Origin: Acanthosoma haemorrhoidale | Taxonomy: Eukaryota; Arthropoda; Insecta; Hemiptera; Acanthosomatidae | Assembly: GCA_930367205.1 (NCBI GenBank) | Contig: OV884012.1 | Location: 54,085,239-54,149,238, forward strand | Length of the DNA: 64,000 bases | Direction: 5' to 3' | Notes under the pieces: generated by a model | Seen by the model: only the letters and a program-made list of their open reading frames with translations | What the model was told of the DNA's origin: nothing | Database searches by the model: none | Shown here: positions 45,973 to 57,627 of the stretch, in pieces | How positions within the stretch are numbered: the stretch's first letter is position 1 | Layout: every line of letters starts with the position of its first letter | Made by a program: the position numbers and the translations under genes

Positions 45973-46440
45973 TCAATAATGGAATCTGGTATGATAAACC
46001 TCATAGTGGAACGTGATCCCTTTACTAATCATTATCGTACCTTGTTTTCTATTTAAGGAAATTACAAAACCTAATGCAAATATTGGTTTATTCAAAGTAT
46101 CAACACTGTCAAAAAGGCTACGAAAAGCATCTATAATTATTCCTCTTGGTTCCACTACATCAGTATGTAAGGTGAAGTTACATTTAGAAGTCACGGAGAG
46201 GAAGTAGGGGTACTGAAAGAAGTGTTTGGGGTGCGCCATCCCCTGGTGATCTGTAGCCGTCATCAATCGTGGCTCATTCCAATGCCACTCCCCTGGAGTC
46301 AAATAAAACCCACTCAAGTCTCTTGGGGGTTGCCAGTTCATTCTACGGATCCAGCTAATACGTCTTGACAGATATTCTATTGGAAATGTATTTTTATTTA
46401 TTTTTGTGGAGGGTTGACCTATGATTGTTGTATCCGACAA
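45973..46440 (-). CDS. Unidentified 155-codon open frame
   Basis: This is the longest minus-strand frame in the window that I cannot tie to a LINE. It opens two codons after a TAA stop and the first usable codon is TTG, so a true start in this exon is not shown. The translation has no membrane segment or low-complexity bias. It has a mixed composition with tryptophans in its first third (ISWIRRMNWQPPRD, then GEWHWNEPRL) and an amphipathic stretch IIIDAFRSLFDSVDTL. I know no family with this pattern. It could be an exon, an old viral or transposon fragment, or a chance frame. No acceptor or donor is clear at its ends. Confidence 0.3.
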   Translation of the reverse strand: MSDTTIIGQPSTKINKNTFPIEYLSRRISWIRRMNWQPPRDLSGFYLTPGEWHWNEPRLMTATDHQGMAHPKHFFQYPYFLSVTSKCNFTLHTDVVEPRGIIIDAFRSLFDSVDTLNKPIFALGFVISLNRKQGTIMISKGITFHYEVYHTRFHY

Positions 46441-47044
46441 GGTTTAGTCAGCAATCAGATGCACTGAGAAAATTATGACTATGGAATGTTACCGGTGCCA
46501 AGCATCTTTTATGGTTAGGGATTTATGGTAAGGCCATTTCTCTAGGAAGGTTAGCCGATTTACCAGCACACCAGAATGGCAATGGAGGCTGGGAGTGAGT
46601 TGAAGAGTCGCAGATGCTCAGGTCATAAGGTTAATTTCTTATAGCTACCGTATTGCTTATAGGAGATCTCTTGGCCATTTATATACTTATATATAACTCT
46701 CTCAAATCATTGAGACGAATATAAGTTTATTTATTTGTTGTTATTATTTGTTAGTAACTAAACTCGTTAAGGATTATTTTTTGGTAATAAGAAAAGAAGC
46801 ATTGAATGACATTCTTGTGTATTGAAGGATTAAATGTGCGCGATTTCTAATAGTAGTTCTGATTTTTATTTTATATCATTTTCGCTATTATTAGCCGTTG
46901 ATAAACGAACGAAACATTGACGGTTGATTTCCCCTTTTTAAGAGTAGGTTCCAAGATCTATTTGTTGTGAGCATTGTAATTAGTGGACCTGTGCCATGTG
47001 ACTCATGATTCAATTTCACTTGAAGTGAAATGAAGAGTTGTTGT

Positions 47045-47120
47045 TAGAGAAGAATATGGAATCGTAAATAGATTTGATTGGAGGATAACACGCATTAGAG
47101 AATCCTACGGGATAGGAATA
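47045..47120. repeat. Diverged interspersed repeat, copy 1
   Basis: The sequence around 'gagaagaatatgga...cgtaaatagattt...ttggagga' recurs at 49373-49443 with scattered substitutions. The minus-strand frame across it is compatible with a decayed protein-coding repeat, but no domain is visible. Confidence 0.55.
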
Positions 47121-48289
47121 TGGGATAATAAGGTGCGGATTGAAATAGGTCACAGGATTGTAGAATGTAAGTTGAAATTGAGATGGACATTCCTCTAGTT
47201 TGGTGATTCGGTAGTGTATACTAGTGGTCACCCAGAGCCACTTCGAGTTTCTATAGTGTATCATATCAAAGTGTAATGGTTGCGAACATCATTTACATCC
47301 CAATATCCATTGTATTCTACCCTTCAAGCTCTACGAGTTATCATCCTTATCTAAAAATTTGGCATTTCACTTTTGATTCGTACAGTTTTAGTATTATGTA
47401 TATGACAATAAATATTTATCCAATGAAATGATGTAAGTACCTTTCAAAATAAAAATTTGAGGTAACTAAGACATAGTCAATATTTTTCTATATCTCGTCC
47501 TATTACCCCTGCTAATACCTATATTTAATTAGTTTATAAATATAAAATTTGTTAGAATCCTACAGTCAATTTTAACACCATATTTGTTTACTTGCCGTAC
47601 TCTGATCCTAAGTTTTTAGTAAACGTTTTTATTTTAAAGGGGGAAAAGACGACTGCAAAAGTTGTTTTGAGCCGATTAGCGGATCGAGCTGTACAGTGAA
47701 GAAGATTGAGTGCTAACGATAAATTGCAACTTAAGTTCTCGCCGGGATTTAGTGGCCTTGGAAATTTATAGACTTAGCAACCCGTATCAGATTTCTGCTT
47801 TAAATGAAGGAGGGTTTAACTCAAACCCAATCACTGATCACATTTCTTGATCATCCTAGTTGTGTAATATTTTGCTGCTGTTCACAGGGCCTAAGCATGC
47901 AGCAGCTCGTCACTATTATAATAGAGTGTTTTATTCACAAATAGTTAATATTTTATCACCCCCCCCCCCTCCTTAAGGGCACTTTCTTCCTCAATGCATT
48001 TAACAAGATTTACAGCAACTTTTAATAAATTGCCGTATCCATAAATTTGTTTAGGCTGGGTAGAAAGGCCATAAAATATTGTTAATTATTAATAACTGCG
48101 TTTAATAAAGACTGCTTACAGACATTTTAGAGCTGGCTATTCATGGGGCCGTTATGTTCTCATTGGTGAGCTGGCTTTTTCCTTTGATTTTTGATATGGG
48201 TATGTGGGGAAGACACGCGGATGAGCGCTTATTTAGAGTTTAGACTAGAAAAGAAAAACAAAATTACTCCAGGGCTAAGTCCCATTAAC

Positions 48290-48369
48290 TGAATCAATTA
48301 CTCAAGACAATCATCACCAGCCCGTTGTGACGATCAGTAGTACCATCCGCTTCCCTTAATTGCGCTACC
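48290..48369. repeat. 81-bp low-copy repeat, copy 2, followed by (TA)n
   Basis: Second copy of the block at 42749-42830. Here it runs straight into a (TA)9 tract at 48369-48386, which may be the simple-sequence tail of the repeat. Confidence 0.78.
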
Positions 48370-48435
48370 ATATATATATATATATAAAAATAGAAATAGA
48401 AAAATAAAAGTAAGGAAATATAAAATAACGAATGA

Positions 48436-48566
48436 GCAAATCATTCCCAGGCTAACAAGCGTCTCTTTAGATAGTGAGATGGTATTGGAATAGAAGAGCT
48501 TTAATGGTTCATAGCAATGAAACCAGAAGGATATTAGGAGGCAGAGACTTCCAGGGGGTAGAAGAT
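48436..48566 (-). repeat. Diverged interspersed repeat (pair with 53.04 kb), interrupted by a LINE tail
   Basis: Similar over about 130 bp to 53044-53180: 'aaatcattccca', 'gatggt/gag', 'gatattaggaggca', 'gtag'. On the minus strand the 53-kb copy reads TPGSYMPPNIS, then NSKTSSPSRKMFASLGM. This copy gives fragments of the same in several frames, so the family was probably coding. Its left-hand end (minus-strand sense) is interrupted by the LINE tail at 48567. Confidence 0.6.
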
Positions 48567-48783
48567 TTTTTTTTTTTCTTAACCCGTACTATTAACTTTT
48601 TTTTAAATTATAAATTGACATGTGCAATTACATAATTAATCTAAGGAGGGTTGCTCCTTCTACTGTATAATATATGCATTTTAAGGAGTTCTTTTCCTAA
48701 AAACTAATTATTTTTATAGCTAAAATTTATGCAAACGGAACAGGATTAGGTGATGGGGGTCACCTTCGGATTACAATGAGAGA
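48567..48783 (-). mobile_element. LINE lineage B 3' tail
   Basis: A minus-strand tail with T-run at 48566-48577, then 'cttaacccgtac', a middle that includes 'ctaaggagggttgctcct', and the hairpin at 48748-48766 with loop variant CCCCCA. Possible flanking duplications are gggtagaag (48556-48564) and gggtagtag (48784-48792), one mismatch. It has no coding part. Its layout matches the tails at 1.5 kb and 59.4 kb. Confidence 0.75.
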
Positions 48784-49372
48784 GGGTAGTAGTTTTTTAG
48801 TAGTTAAAACAACAACATTATGCAGAAGTCTTTATAGTAAGACATTAGATAAAAAACATTGAAATTAACACAAAAGAAAACGAGAGAGATAGACTGGCAG
48901 CCAGCATATAATTACTTACTTTACCTCACAGTAAACAATACCGAAAGCCCTGTGTATTGTTGGGTCAGAAATCTAGTGAAAAATAACTAAGTGGGCAGTT
49001 GGTAAAATTGGTAAGGTTATTAAATTTATATTCTTATCTTCAAACATTTAAATTTTTAGTTTTGGTGGTACATTAAAATTGTTACTGTTTTCTTAAAACA
49101 CTACTATTTTTGGTTGGAATATTGGAATTTTTCTGTATTAATTTTGTTTTTTTTCTCTTCAAAAATATAATATATACATATATTATAATATATATTGGTT
49201 TGATATGTTTCGTCTAAAATATTTGTTATCACTTCATTCACTCAAATCTACATAACTCAAAAACTTTTTTTCTCTTAAAAATATACATAACACCCTTAAA
49301 AATGTTATACGTTTACCTAGAATTATTGGTTTGTTTTTTAATCATTATTTGTGAATTTAATAAGAGTAGAAG

Positions 49373-49443
49373 TGAGAGAAGAATATGGAAACATAAATAG
49401 ATTTTTTGGAGGAGAGTACGCATAGCATAATCTTACGTGATAG
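49373..49443. repeat. Diverged interspersed repeat, copy 2
   Basis: Matches 47045-47120, as described there. Confidence 0.55.
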
Positions 49444-51457
49444 GAAGGGTTTTAAAACTATAATATTTCCATCACACGTTGAGATGTTACTCTTTGAAGA
49501 ATAAATTTATTTTCTCAATATCTTGATATTTTCCGGTTAAAATATGAAAGTTTGCACCTTCACATAGTAATATAATTCTTTCCTATTTTATTAGTTTTTC
49601 ATTTATGCGCTCTATTTACCACAGGTAAACAACATTACCGAGGAGTTGGCCACCTCCAGGCTGCGACACTAGTAAAACACCCTTTGTACTGGGAAGTAAT
49701 TTTATCGCGATATAATACAGTCTCTGGATAGCGCCCCATCCCCCAACCGTGACGTGAAAGTGGGTGGGGGGCTTATTATATTCACCACTTTTAACGAAGT
49801 AATACATATAATAACTAGAATAAACAAATATTTTATTTTTGGATTCTAATATAATATATTATTGTTAATGAATAACACATTCTTAATAACGAGTCAATCA
49901 ACATGTTCATAAATAGACAAATCCACTAATGAAGATTGAAGAGGATTCTTCAGTTACCGTTATCTAAAGTGAACACTGTGCAAGACGGTTCAGGAGAATT
50001 TCTCTGAGAGTTATTCTGTAAATCTAACAAAATTAGGGCAGCGCTTGAGAGGTGTTCCAAACGCAGAGAAGTTGCCATGACTACCTTCCACAGCGCCGAC
50101 CATACCAACCCTAATTCTATTTGGTTTAATGGGCCTACTCGCTCTCTCCTACTGCTCTGTTTAAAGGATAAGACAATCACCTCTGCATTGTTCTCTTAAT
50201 ATTCTTAACAAAGTCTTACCTCTGTATAAGCCCTCAGTCTGTACTTGGGCGTGGGATTTACTTCTCAACTCCATCGCTCTCATGAGAGGGGCACAAACAT
50301 TCATACACACACAAACCTAAATGCTACAAGATGAAATAAGAGTTTTCTATCTCTAACCTATAGGTTTGTTTGTTTGACAAGTGTAAAAAAGTATTTTTAT
50401 TGAAAAATCCTGATTATTTTTATTAGAAAATTAAATAAGTATTTAACGAACGCGGAAACATAAATATCACCTTGATATTGTTTCTTCAGTTTCAACGTTA
50501 TTTTGTAAACATGAAAAAATTTAATGTAAATTTAATTTAAAGTAACACTCCAAAAAATGACCAGCATAATAATATTTATACTGCGTAAGTTAAGTTTTCA
50601 AGAAGCTTTTTAAGCCTCTCCAAATATCTTTTTTATTTATGATTTTAAATCAGCAGCCAACGTTTCTCCTCTTACAGCGGCACCTTTGGTAAAATGTGGA
50701 CTAAACTTATATATCAACAATATAGTAACAATACAAAGAATAAAACACTACATCTATGAATGGTAGTAGGGTTAAATTCATTGTCCTATTAATCGATTAT
50801 TGTATGCTGAATTGGTAAACTATTCACAAAAATCAATGAAATTTTTTAAAGCGGTTACTTTGAACCAATTTTACATCAAAAGGTAAAACCGTTAAATATA
50901 AAAACCATTTACAAAAAACCTATGATACAGAAAAAAAAGCTTGAAATAGAAAATATTTTTGTCCACCTCAAAGGAAAACAGGTAAGAAAGCAAAAATATA
51001 TTTGGAGAGATTAGAAGTTTTTTTGAAAAATTAAATTTAACAACAGAATAAGTATAGGTTGTTTGGAGTGGTTAGTTAAAATTAAGTCTGGCTACCACTC
51101 TTTAAACTCAGCTATGACTATAGTGCATAATACCTCTTGAAAAAAATATTGTGACTTCAACATTTACTCTCAGGCAGTTTCTATTTATTGAGTGCTACGC
51201 TGTCATTTATTTTACCTGTACTTTTTCTTTTATATAATTATTAACATTTTCTTTAAAAAAATGTGTACATTTGATATAAACTACAACTTTGATTCTGCAA
51301 CTGTTTATCAAATGGACAATTTTTTATCTTTTTACAACATTAAAATCTATCAAGAAGAAAACATCTTTAATCATTGATACATAGAGTAGTTCTAATCCAG
51401 TCCCCCCTCCCAAAAAAGTTAATTTATATACAAAAATTAATTATTGTCAAAGAAACG
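49444..51457. other. No recognisable gene
   Basis: AT-rich. A GC-richer stretch at 49960-50170 has open frames on both strands without a recognisable domain. Confidence 0.4.
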
Positions 51458-51469
51458 TTGGCGTTAGTT

Positions 51470-52453
51470 GGTATCAACAAGAAAACAGCAACTGCTATGA
51501 TCTCGTTGGACTGCACGCAGGCTTTCGACTCAGTGTCCCACGGGATGCTATGCCGACAGCTTTGTGACTGGGAATGCCCAGAGCAGCTATATACCATGTT
51601 GGTTTCGTTCTTGAAGAACAGATCGGTGAGGGTACGGGTGGGTGATTGCCTCTCTAACCCATTCCCTTTGACTTGTGGAGTTCCTCAAGGAGCGGTTTTG
51701 TCTCCGGTTCTTTTCAGTATGTACACATCTGAAATTGTTGGGACAAACTATCAGAAAGCTACTGTAATCGCTTTCGCCGACGACATTGCGGTTTACAGCA
51801 GCAGCATGAGTGCACAAAGAGCTCTTACACACGCCGAGTCATTTTGTAACGTTATCAGTGACAGACTGGGCATGTTAAACATCAGCGTAAACGCCAGGAA
51901 GACCGACTGCGTTCCCCTCCAAAAGGGGAAAAAATCCTTGCCAAAATCGTATAGCGTGGGAGGGCAAGAGAGCTCACCAGCTTTCTCAATGCACTATTTG
52001 GGTATAAAAATGGATAGGCATCTCCATTTCTCTACTCATTTTAGTAATAAAATAGAAAAAGTACGACAAAGGTCTTACCGGCTATCGCACTTGCTAACTT
52101 CACCTAACCTGTCACTTCGTCTTAAATTGATGATATATAAATGTGTCCTCCGGCCAGCTCTGCTGTACGGTGCCCCGCTATTTACCCACTTGACTGACAA
52201 TACAGCCAAATGTCTCCAACACTTCCAGAATGGAATCATGCGAAAAGTGGTCCGACATACCTCTTTCGAGAGGTTGAAGAACGCTGACCTGCACCCGTTG
52301 CTTGGTGTGCCGTCGGTGGGTGAGTTCATCCGCCGGAGACACATTAAGTTTTTTGACTCGTTGCAGCACCTGACAAATCCAGTGTTTAACACTATGACCC
52401 CACCACCCCTCCCGCATCGATGGCAACAGACTGTCGGGGAAAAATTAGGATAA
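51470..52453 (+). pseudogene. Reverse transcriptase and C-terminal region of LINE lineage B ORF2 (N-terminally truncated)
   Basis: An open frame without internal stops from the truncation point to TAG at 52453. RT motifs: A SLDCTQAFDSVSHGML, B GVPQGAVLSPVLFSMY and C VIAFADDIAVYSSS, all with catalytic aspartates. The thumb follows with HYLGIKMDRHLHFSTHF and LRPALLYGAPLF, then a C-terminal segment FIRRRHIKFFDSLQHLTNP and PPPLPHRWQQ. A frame starting at 51374 extends further upstream, but that part (about 30 codons) lies before the target-site duplication and is flanking DNA, not element. The endonuclease and RT fingers are missing. Affinity: Jockey superfamily, clade not resolved by eye. Confidence 0.86.
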
Positions 52454-52721
52454 GAATTAGTATGTAAGTTAGTTTTAAGGTTGATCAAAAAGGTGAGCCC
52501 CATCACCTTATTAGTCAGTTCAGTCAAGTCAGGTATAATGTATATCATTATACTTGTTTATTCATTATATAATTTCTATAAAATAACAAAACCTGTATAT
52601 AATGTAGTGATGCTACAGGAAATACAAAATAATTTGTAAATAGATTCGCCAGAGGATCTATAATTATATATAATTATCTGTAAATTTAAAGGGGCTATGA
52701 AGAAAAAAAAAAAAAAAAAAA
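51470..52721 (+). mobile_element. 5'-truncated LINE lineage B, best-preserved copy
   Basis: Begins inside the RT just before motif A and runs through the end of ORF2, a 3' UTR with the hairpin at 52491-52510, and an A-run at 52703-52721. It is flanked by tggcgttagtt at 51459-51469 and 52722-52732, an 11-bp target-site duplication. The downstream copy lies at the start of a second, shorter lineage B tail, so this element landed in the 5' junction of an earlier insertion. Confidence 0.88.
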
Positions 52722-52732
52722 TGGCGTTAGTT

Positions 52733-52979
52733 TTAAGGTTGATCAAAAAGGTGAGCCCCATCACCTTTATTAGTCAGTTTAGTCCAGGCACGTATAATGT
52801 ATATCATTGTACTTGTTTATTCATTATATAATTTCTATAAAATAACAAAACCTGTATGTAATGTAGTGATGCTACAGGAAATTCAAAATAATTTGTAAAT
52901 AGATTCACCTGAGGATCTATAATTTTATATAATTATCTGGAAATTTAAAGGGGCTATGAAAGAAAAAAAAAAAAAAAAA
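52733..52979 (+). mobile_element. LINE lineage B 3' tail, older outer insertion
   Basis: A UTR-only insertion nearly identical to the UTR of the copy just upstream, with its own hairpin at 52748-52767 and its own A-run (52963-52979). It is followed by ttggcgtt at 52980-52987. The same octamer occurs at 51458-51465, before the upstream element. The simplest reading is that this tail inserted first with ttggcgtt as its duplication and its 5' junction was then split by the longer copy. Confidence 0.82.
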
Positions 52980-53043
52980 TTGGCGTTTTATAATTATAGT
53001 AATGAGGGGATCTTTATTTTTGGTATATAATAAGTATATTCTA

Positions 53044-53180
53044 TAAATCATTCCCAAACTAGCAAACATCTTTCTTGATGGTGAGGAGGTTTTGGAATTA
53101 GAAGGGTTTTGAAGGTCCATAAGGTTTGAAGCACGGCTGATATTAGGAGGCATATAGCTCCCGGGAGTAGTGAAGCGAGC
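53044..53180 (-). repeat. Diverged interspersed repeat (pair with 48.44 kb)
   Basis: Matches 48436-48566. The minus-strand frame is open for about 65 codons here (TPGSYMPPNIS, NSKTSSPSRKMFASLGM), suggesting a decayed coding repeat of unknown type. Confidence 0.55.
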
Positions 53181-53973
53181 TAGCGACCAAGGCACAATCG
53201 TATCCGACATTTATGTGGGCAGGAGTCTTTTTACTTTAATACGTCTAAATAAAAATTAAATAAATTAGGCCGTTTTAGAATTAAGATACGATTGACCAAC
53301 GTACTAAATACACTGAAGCAGGAAAATTACAGTTGAATTCAAACTACTCTTTTCAATTCGAGAACACTAAATAATATATGAACTGAATGAAAACAGAGTG
53401 ATAAAAGTAGCTACGAAAACATTATTATTTATTCACAGCAGTATTGAATAAAATATGAACAAAACCATTTTAGATACTTTCTTTCGCTGACGTTATTCTT
53501 TCCTCAACTTTACCTAGTATATACTACCACTCTCGTAGGGCCCCTCCTAAACCATAAACTCCTTTTAATGAATGACAACTTTGACTAGATCTAGGGTCTG
53601 TTCAGCCACTCAATAGAAAGGCCAACGAACCCAAACTTTACACTGAGTCACAGATTATAATTTAGTTTTAAGCTACAGTCCAAGGGGAAACAGTGTGACT
53701 TTAAATTAAATTAACTTTCTTATGTCTTTAGTTCGTTCGACTTTTTTTTTTTTTTTAATTGATAAAGTACTTTGATTTGTCAAGATTAAAGGTTTTGCTC
53801 TTGTATTGAAATATAGCTTCAGTTTAAGTATAAGTTTGAAACTCTTTCCAAACCATAAAATCAGCAGCAAAACATGATTAGTTACTCATTTGGCAAGGGT
53901 CTGCCAGTGAAAATTAATTTAATGCCAGTAAATAACGTCCTATTTTTGTCTTTCCACAAGTCATTTATTTCAA

Positions 53974-54512
53974 TGGCCAGCTCTGCTGTACGGTGCCCCA
54001 CAATATACTCAGTTGACTGAGAATAAAGCTAAAAATCTACACCAATTTCATAATGGCATCATGAGAAAGTTGGTCAGACATACCTCTCTCCAGAGGTTAA
54101 AGAACCCTGAATTGCACCCGTTGCTTAGTGGGTCTTCGTTGGGTGAGTACATCCACCGGAGATACATCAATTTGTTTGACTCGTTGCAGCATCTAACCAA
54201 CCCACTGTTTAACACAATGAGCCCACCACCCTTCCCACATCGATGTCAACAAACTGTCAGGGAAAACTAGGTTTTGTTTGTTAGCTGTGAGTTTTATGAT
54301 TCATAAGGTGAACCCTATATCTTTTAAACATGTATAATGTACATTATACCTTTGTAACAATCACAAATAACATTGTAAACTTGTTGAAAATTGTATAAAA
54401 TGTAGCCAAGCTGCATGACATATGAGATTGAGCTTTTTAAATAGATTCATTTATATAGAATCTACATTGAATTCCTTATTTTTTAATAACAAGGGGATAT
54501 GAAAAAAAACAA
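53974..54512 (+). mobile_element. LINE lineage B, diverged subfamily, ORF2 end plus 3' UTR
   Basis: Starts in the thumb region ('ggccagctctgctgtacgg') and keeps ORF2 open for about 85 codons: FHNGIMRKLVRHTSLQRLK, then YIHRRYINLFDSLQHLTNP and PPPFPHRCQQ, ending at 54270. The 3' UTR differs from that of the 52-kb copy except around the hairpin, whose 5' arm aaggtga is kept while the 3' arm is degraded. The sequence blocks 'gtagccaagctgca' and 'aacaaggggatatg' link it to the tails at 141-345 and 22207-22335. A-rich end at about 54499-54512. No certain flanking duplication. Confidence 0.83.
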
Positions 54513-56679
54513 AACATTTCGTTAATTTCATTTTTATATATTTGCACGGAGACCGAACAGAGCAACCCACATGTTGTGCCCTTACAAATTACATCAATAT
54601 TAATAAATATTTAAAAAAATATAAATAAATTAACATCGTCACTAATATTTTCTGGCTTGAAAATGGTGAAGATATTAGGAATAGTCCATGTCAGTTTGTC
54701 AAGATTATCTACGGAATAAGTTGCAACTAGAAGTTACTGTGTGTTTTTAGTTCAAAGTCTTATTCAATCTGATATATTGATTAACTATTGACTATATACA
54801 AAATACATTTAGTTAATAAATTAAATAATTTATTATGTCCACATAGCGAAACTCTTTACATCTGTTTTAATATACCCCTTTTTTTATATATTTTTGGTTA
54901 TGTGAATGATTTCTAAAAGTTTACGGGATCTTCTTTTTTAATAATTTTTTGTGAATCGAAATCAAAAGAATTTTGTTGAATAATACTGTGGTTGGCTGTG
55001 ACATTTAAATTTTTCAGATTTTTACAATTGATTCTGTGTTGAAATGATATATTTCTTAAAATTTGCGTGGTCCTAAAAATACGACGTTATTTACATAATC
55101 TAAACACACAACCACTGATTGACTTTTAATGCCTGCAATGTAAACTCTATGTGTGAGCTCTTTATAAATATCCCACTAACAGTCTAACGGATAGTGCATA
55201 AATTTAATACTATTTTAAAAATTATTACCATAGTAAAATACAGCAGTATTATATATGGAACCGCCGAATTTACCATCGAGACTATTTACAAACGGAAAGA
55301 GGTCGTGTGTCAGATTAAAAGAAAAATCTCGCAGTTAAGGCGTATGGTATGAGCAAAAAAAAATAAATGCTAAAGCTAGTTTTAAAACTTTTATCCCCTG
55401 ATGATTGCTTATAACACTGAACTTATACCGTTTTATTTTCATAATATTCGAAAATTTTGTTTACTTATTAATTTGACAACTTCTTTTTATTTCCATTGAT
55501 AAAGCGCAGGCTGTTTGTATTCTTTAAACTGTGCAGTGAGATTTATTTTAAGAGCATATCTCGATTAATGTATAGGACGAATAAAAACAAGATTTAAAAG
55601 AAGATAATAAATTTACTTGAAGTAAACGCAGAATAAATGTTTTGTTCGATTTAATACATTTTATAATTCATATTTAATTTTTTTGTATAGTCTGAATCAG
55701 ATTATATTGATCCAAGGGAATTGAGATCAATATCAGTTAAAATTCTTTAGTAAATAAAAAAAGGCCGATTTCTTTCTTTCAATGGCTCTTTTTTGAAATG
55801 AGAAATCAAGCATTTAAACATTGAGAAATTGGTAAGAGGAGAAGAAGAGTGAATCTCTATTGAAAGGATAAATCATTTCTCATCGAATGACCATTAAAGA
55901 GGGTCTCCTGGAGAGGAGAGTCAACAGTTGAAGGCGAAGATACCCCACCCACCCCTGGAGGCGGAAAGAGAAAAAAACCACCCCCATGAAGGGGAAAATC
56001 AATAAGGCGATATTAGGTTATTGTCTCTGGCCTGTAGTCAGAGGTTAGTTCCGGACTGTCATGGCATTGCTCCACGACAAGCAAAATTATGTCAAGGCAC
56101 TCAGTGCTAATAAATCCACCCCGATCAGACTCAGGAAACAACTTTCGCCAGAGTTGAAGTTAAATACTTATTTAAACGATTCAGTATCTGGGATTTATAT
56201 GAACCCTTGATTAAAATTAAAGAAAAAAATAAATAAATTGAAATGTGGTGAAAACCGTAACAAGAAACATTAGTGATTCTGTTTTCGTCTTGGGTAGAAA
56301 TATTTTATTTTTGTCCCGTGCAATATAAAATTATATAAATATACAATACATTACAATTCAGGATTAAATTTTTGTTTTTTGCCATTATATTTTTCCCTAA
56401 TTTAAAATACGCTGTCTTTGTAAATATAGTCTATTTTTATCAAGCCTGTGACTTTAATTTCCTTAATTCAAATATTAGACATCTTCCAATGACGTGTCAA
56501 TCTTCATCTTAATTATACAGCCCAATTTCAAGTTCCTTAAGGTTTTTTTTATCAAAATTGGAGTTCTAATACCTTGCCAACTCCAGCCTGGCAGGATTGA
56601 AGCGTACAAATATGATGAAATGATATGATTTATAATTTCAAGGAATTAGTGGTCTTTTTTTGTAGTTATTTTTATGTAT

Positions 56680-56766
<87 letters not shown>

Positions 56767-57399
56767 TTTTTTCCTAACCTTCCTATAGTTCTCGGAGTCC
56801 TTTATGAAGGGTCGAGAGTGGTTCTGTTCTTAATCTGTGCATATCTGTTGAACACGATGTGGTTTTTTTTGTGCATGCATTTGTTGAATGAGTGCTTTAC
56901 GACTCTCTAATTTTAGTTCTAAATTCTGTGTCATGAATGGAACTCTCGCGTAAAGGGAATGTACATTTGAAGTGGACGAGGCTGTGAGCAGCAGATTGAG
57001 GCAATTTAGAACTTGGGAAAATTCAAAGTACAACAGCAGCACAACTCATAATAGCCCGACAGTATCGATGTTGGAGATATTTGACACGGCTTTCACTTAT
57101 GATGTCAATGCTCCCCAAAGTCTGCATTAGCGCCTGATCAGCAGTTAGGATGGTCAGCTCTACGGAAGAAGAGCCAAGTATATTTAATTGTAAGACCATA
57201 TTGATTTCTTTCAATATTATAATACCGTTCGTTGTACATTTTTAATTGAGGGAATCTTATATGTTTTCAGGATATATTTACAAGATGTAAACTATAAGCA
57301 TATAACTGTGAAACGAGACTATCGGTAAATATCATAAGCCACCATTGAAAATTCCTCCTCAAGGCTATAACAAATACCAGATAACTTAAAGGGTTCCTT
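54513..57399. other. No recognisable gene; long CT microsatellite
   Basis: AT-rich sequence with a GC-richer patch at 55890-56060 and the CT tract listed separately. Open frames here are short, and the one across the tract is an artefact of the repeat. Confidence 0.45.
56682..56761. repeat. (CT)n microsatellite, about 40 units
   Basis: An uninterrupted CT/TC tract of about 80 bp. Translated, it gives alternating serine and leucine, which explains the apparent open frame at 56674-56910. Likely polymorphic in length. Confidence 0.97.
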
Positions 57400-57627
57400 T
57401 ATATCCATAGAATGCCAGTGAACAGGCTCCGGAATAATATAATGGAAGCTATGTCTGAAGGCAAGCAGCCCAGAGCACGCCCCCGAAAACATTGGCTGGA
57501 TCATGTGGAATGAGTATTCAGAACAAAAGGAATTCAGCATATCAGAGAGATGAAGCGATTGGCAGAGGAGATAGACATATATAGGAAGTTTCTGCAGGCT
57601 CCGATCCTAACAGCACAAGGTACTTAA
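57400..57627 (+). pseudogene. C-terminus of an RTE-like LINE ORF2
   Basis: One plus-strand frame reads YIHRMPVNRLRNNIMEAMSE, GKQPRARPRKHWLDHVE, a TGA stop, then VFRTKGIQHIREMKRLAEEI, DIYRKFLQAP, ending at TAA 57625-57627. The order 'H..RM..nR......G.RprGRPrkrWlD.v..Dl......' is the well-known C-terminal region after the RT in RTE-type and related LINE ORF2 proteins. One in-frame stop is present. No RT is attached upstream and no lineage A or B tail follows, so it is an independent, older remnant. Confidence 0.7.

Larger units (their letters stand above)
45111..48289. other. No gene recognised apart from one unidentified open frame
   Basis: AT-rich. It contains the 155-codon minus-strand frame described separately and a diverged repeat at 47045-47120 that recurs at 49373-49443. 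A C-run is at about 47958-47969. Confidence 0.4.

Noticed and set aside
51374..51469. N-terminal extension of the lineage B RT frame
   Set aside because: It lies outside the target-site duplication, so it is flanking DNA that happens to be open.
56674..56910. Open frame with a long serine-leucine repeat
   Set aside because: It is the translation of a CT microsatellite; the remaining residues show no domain.
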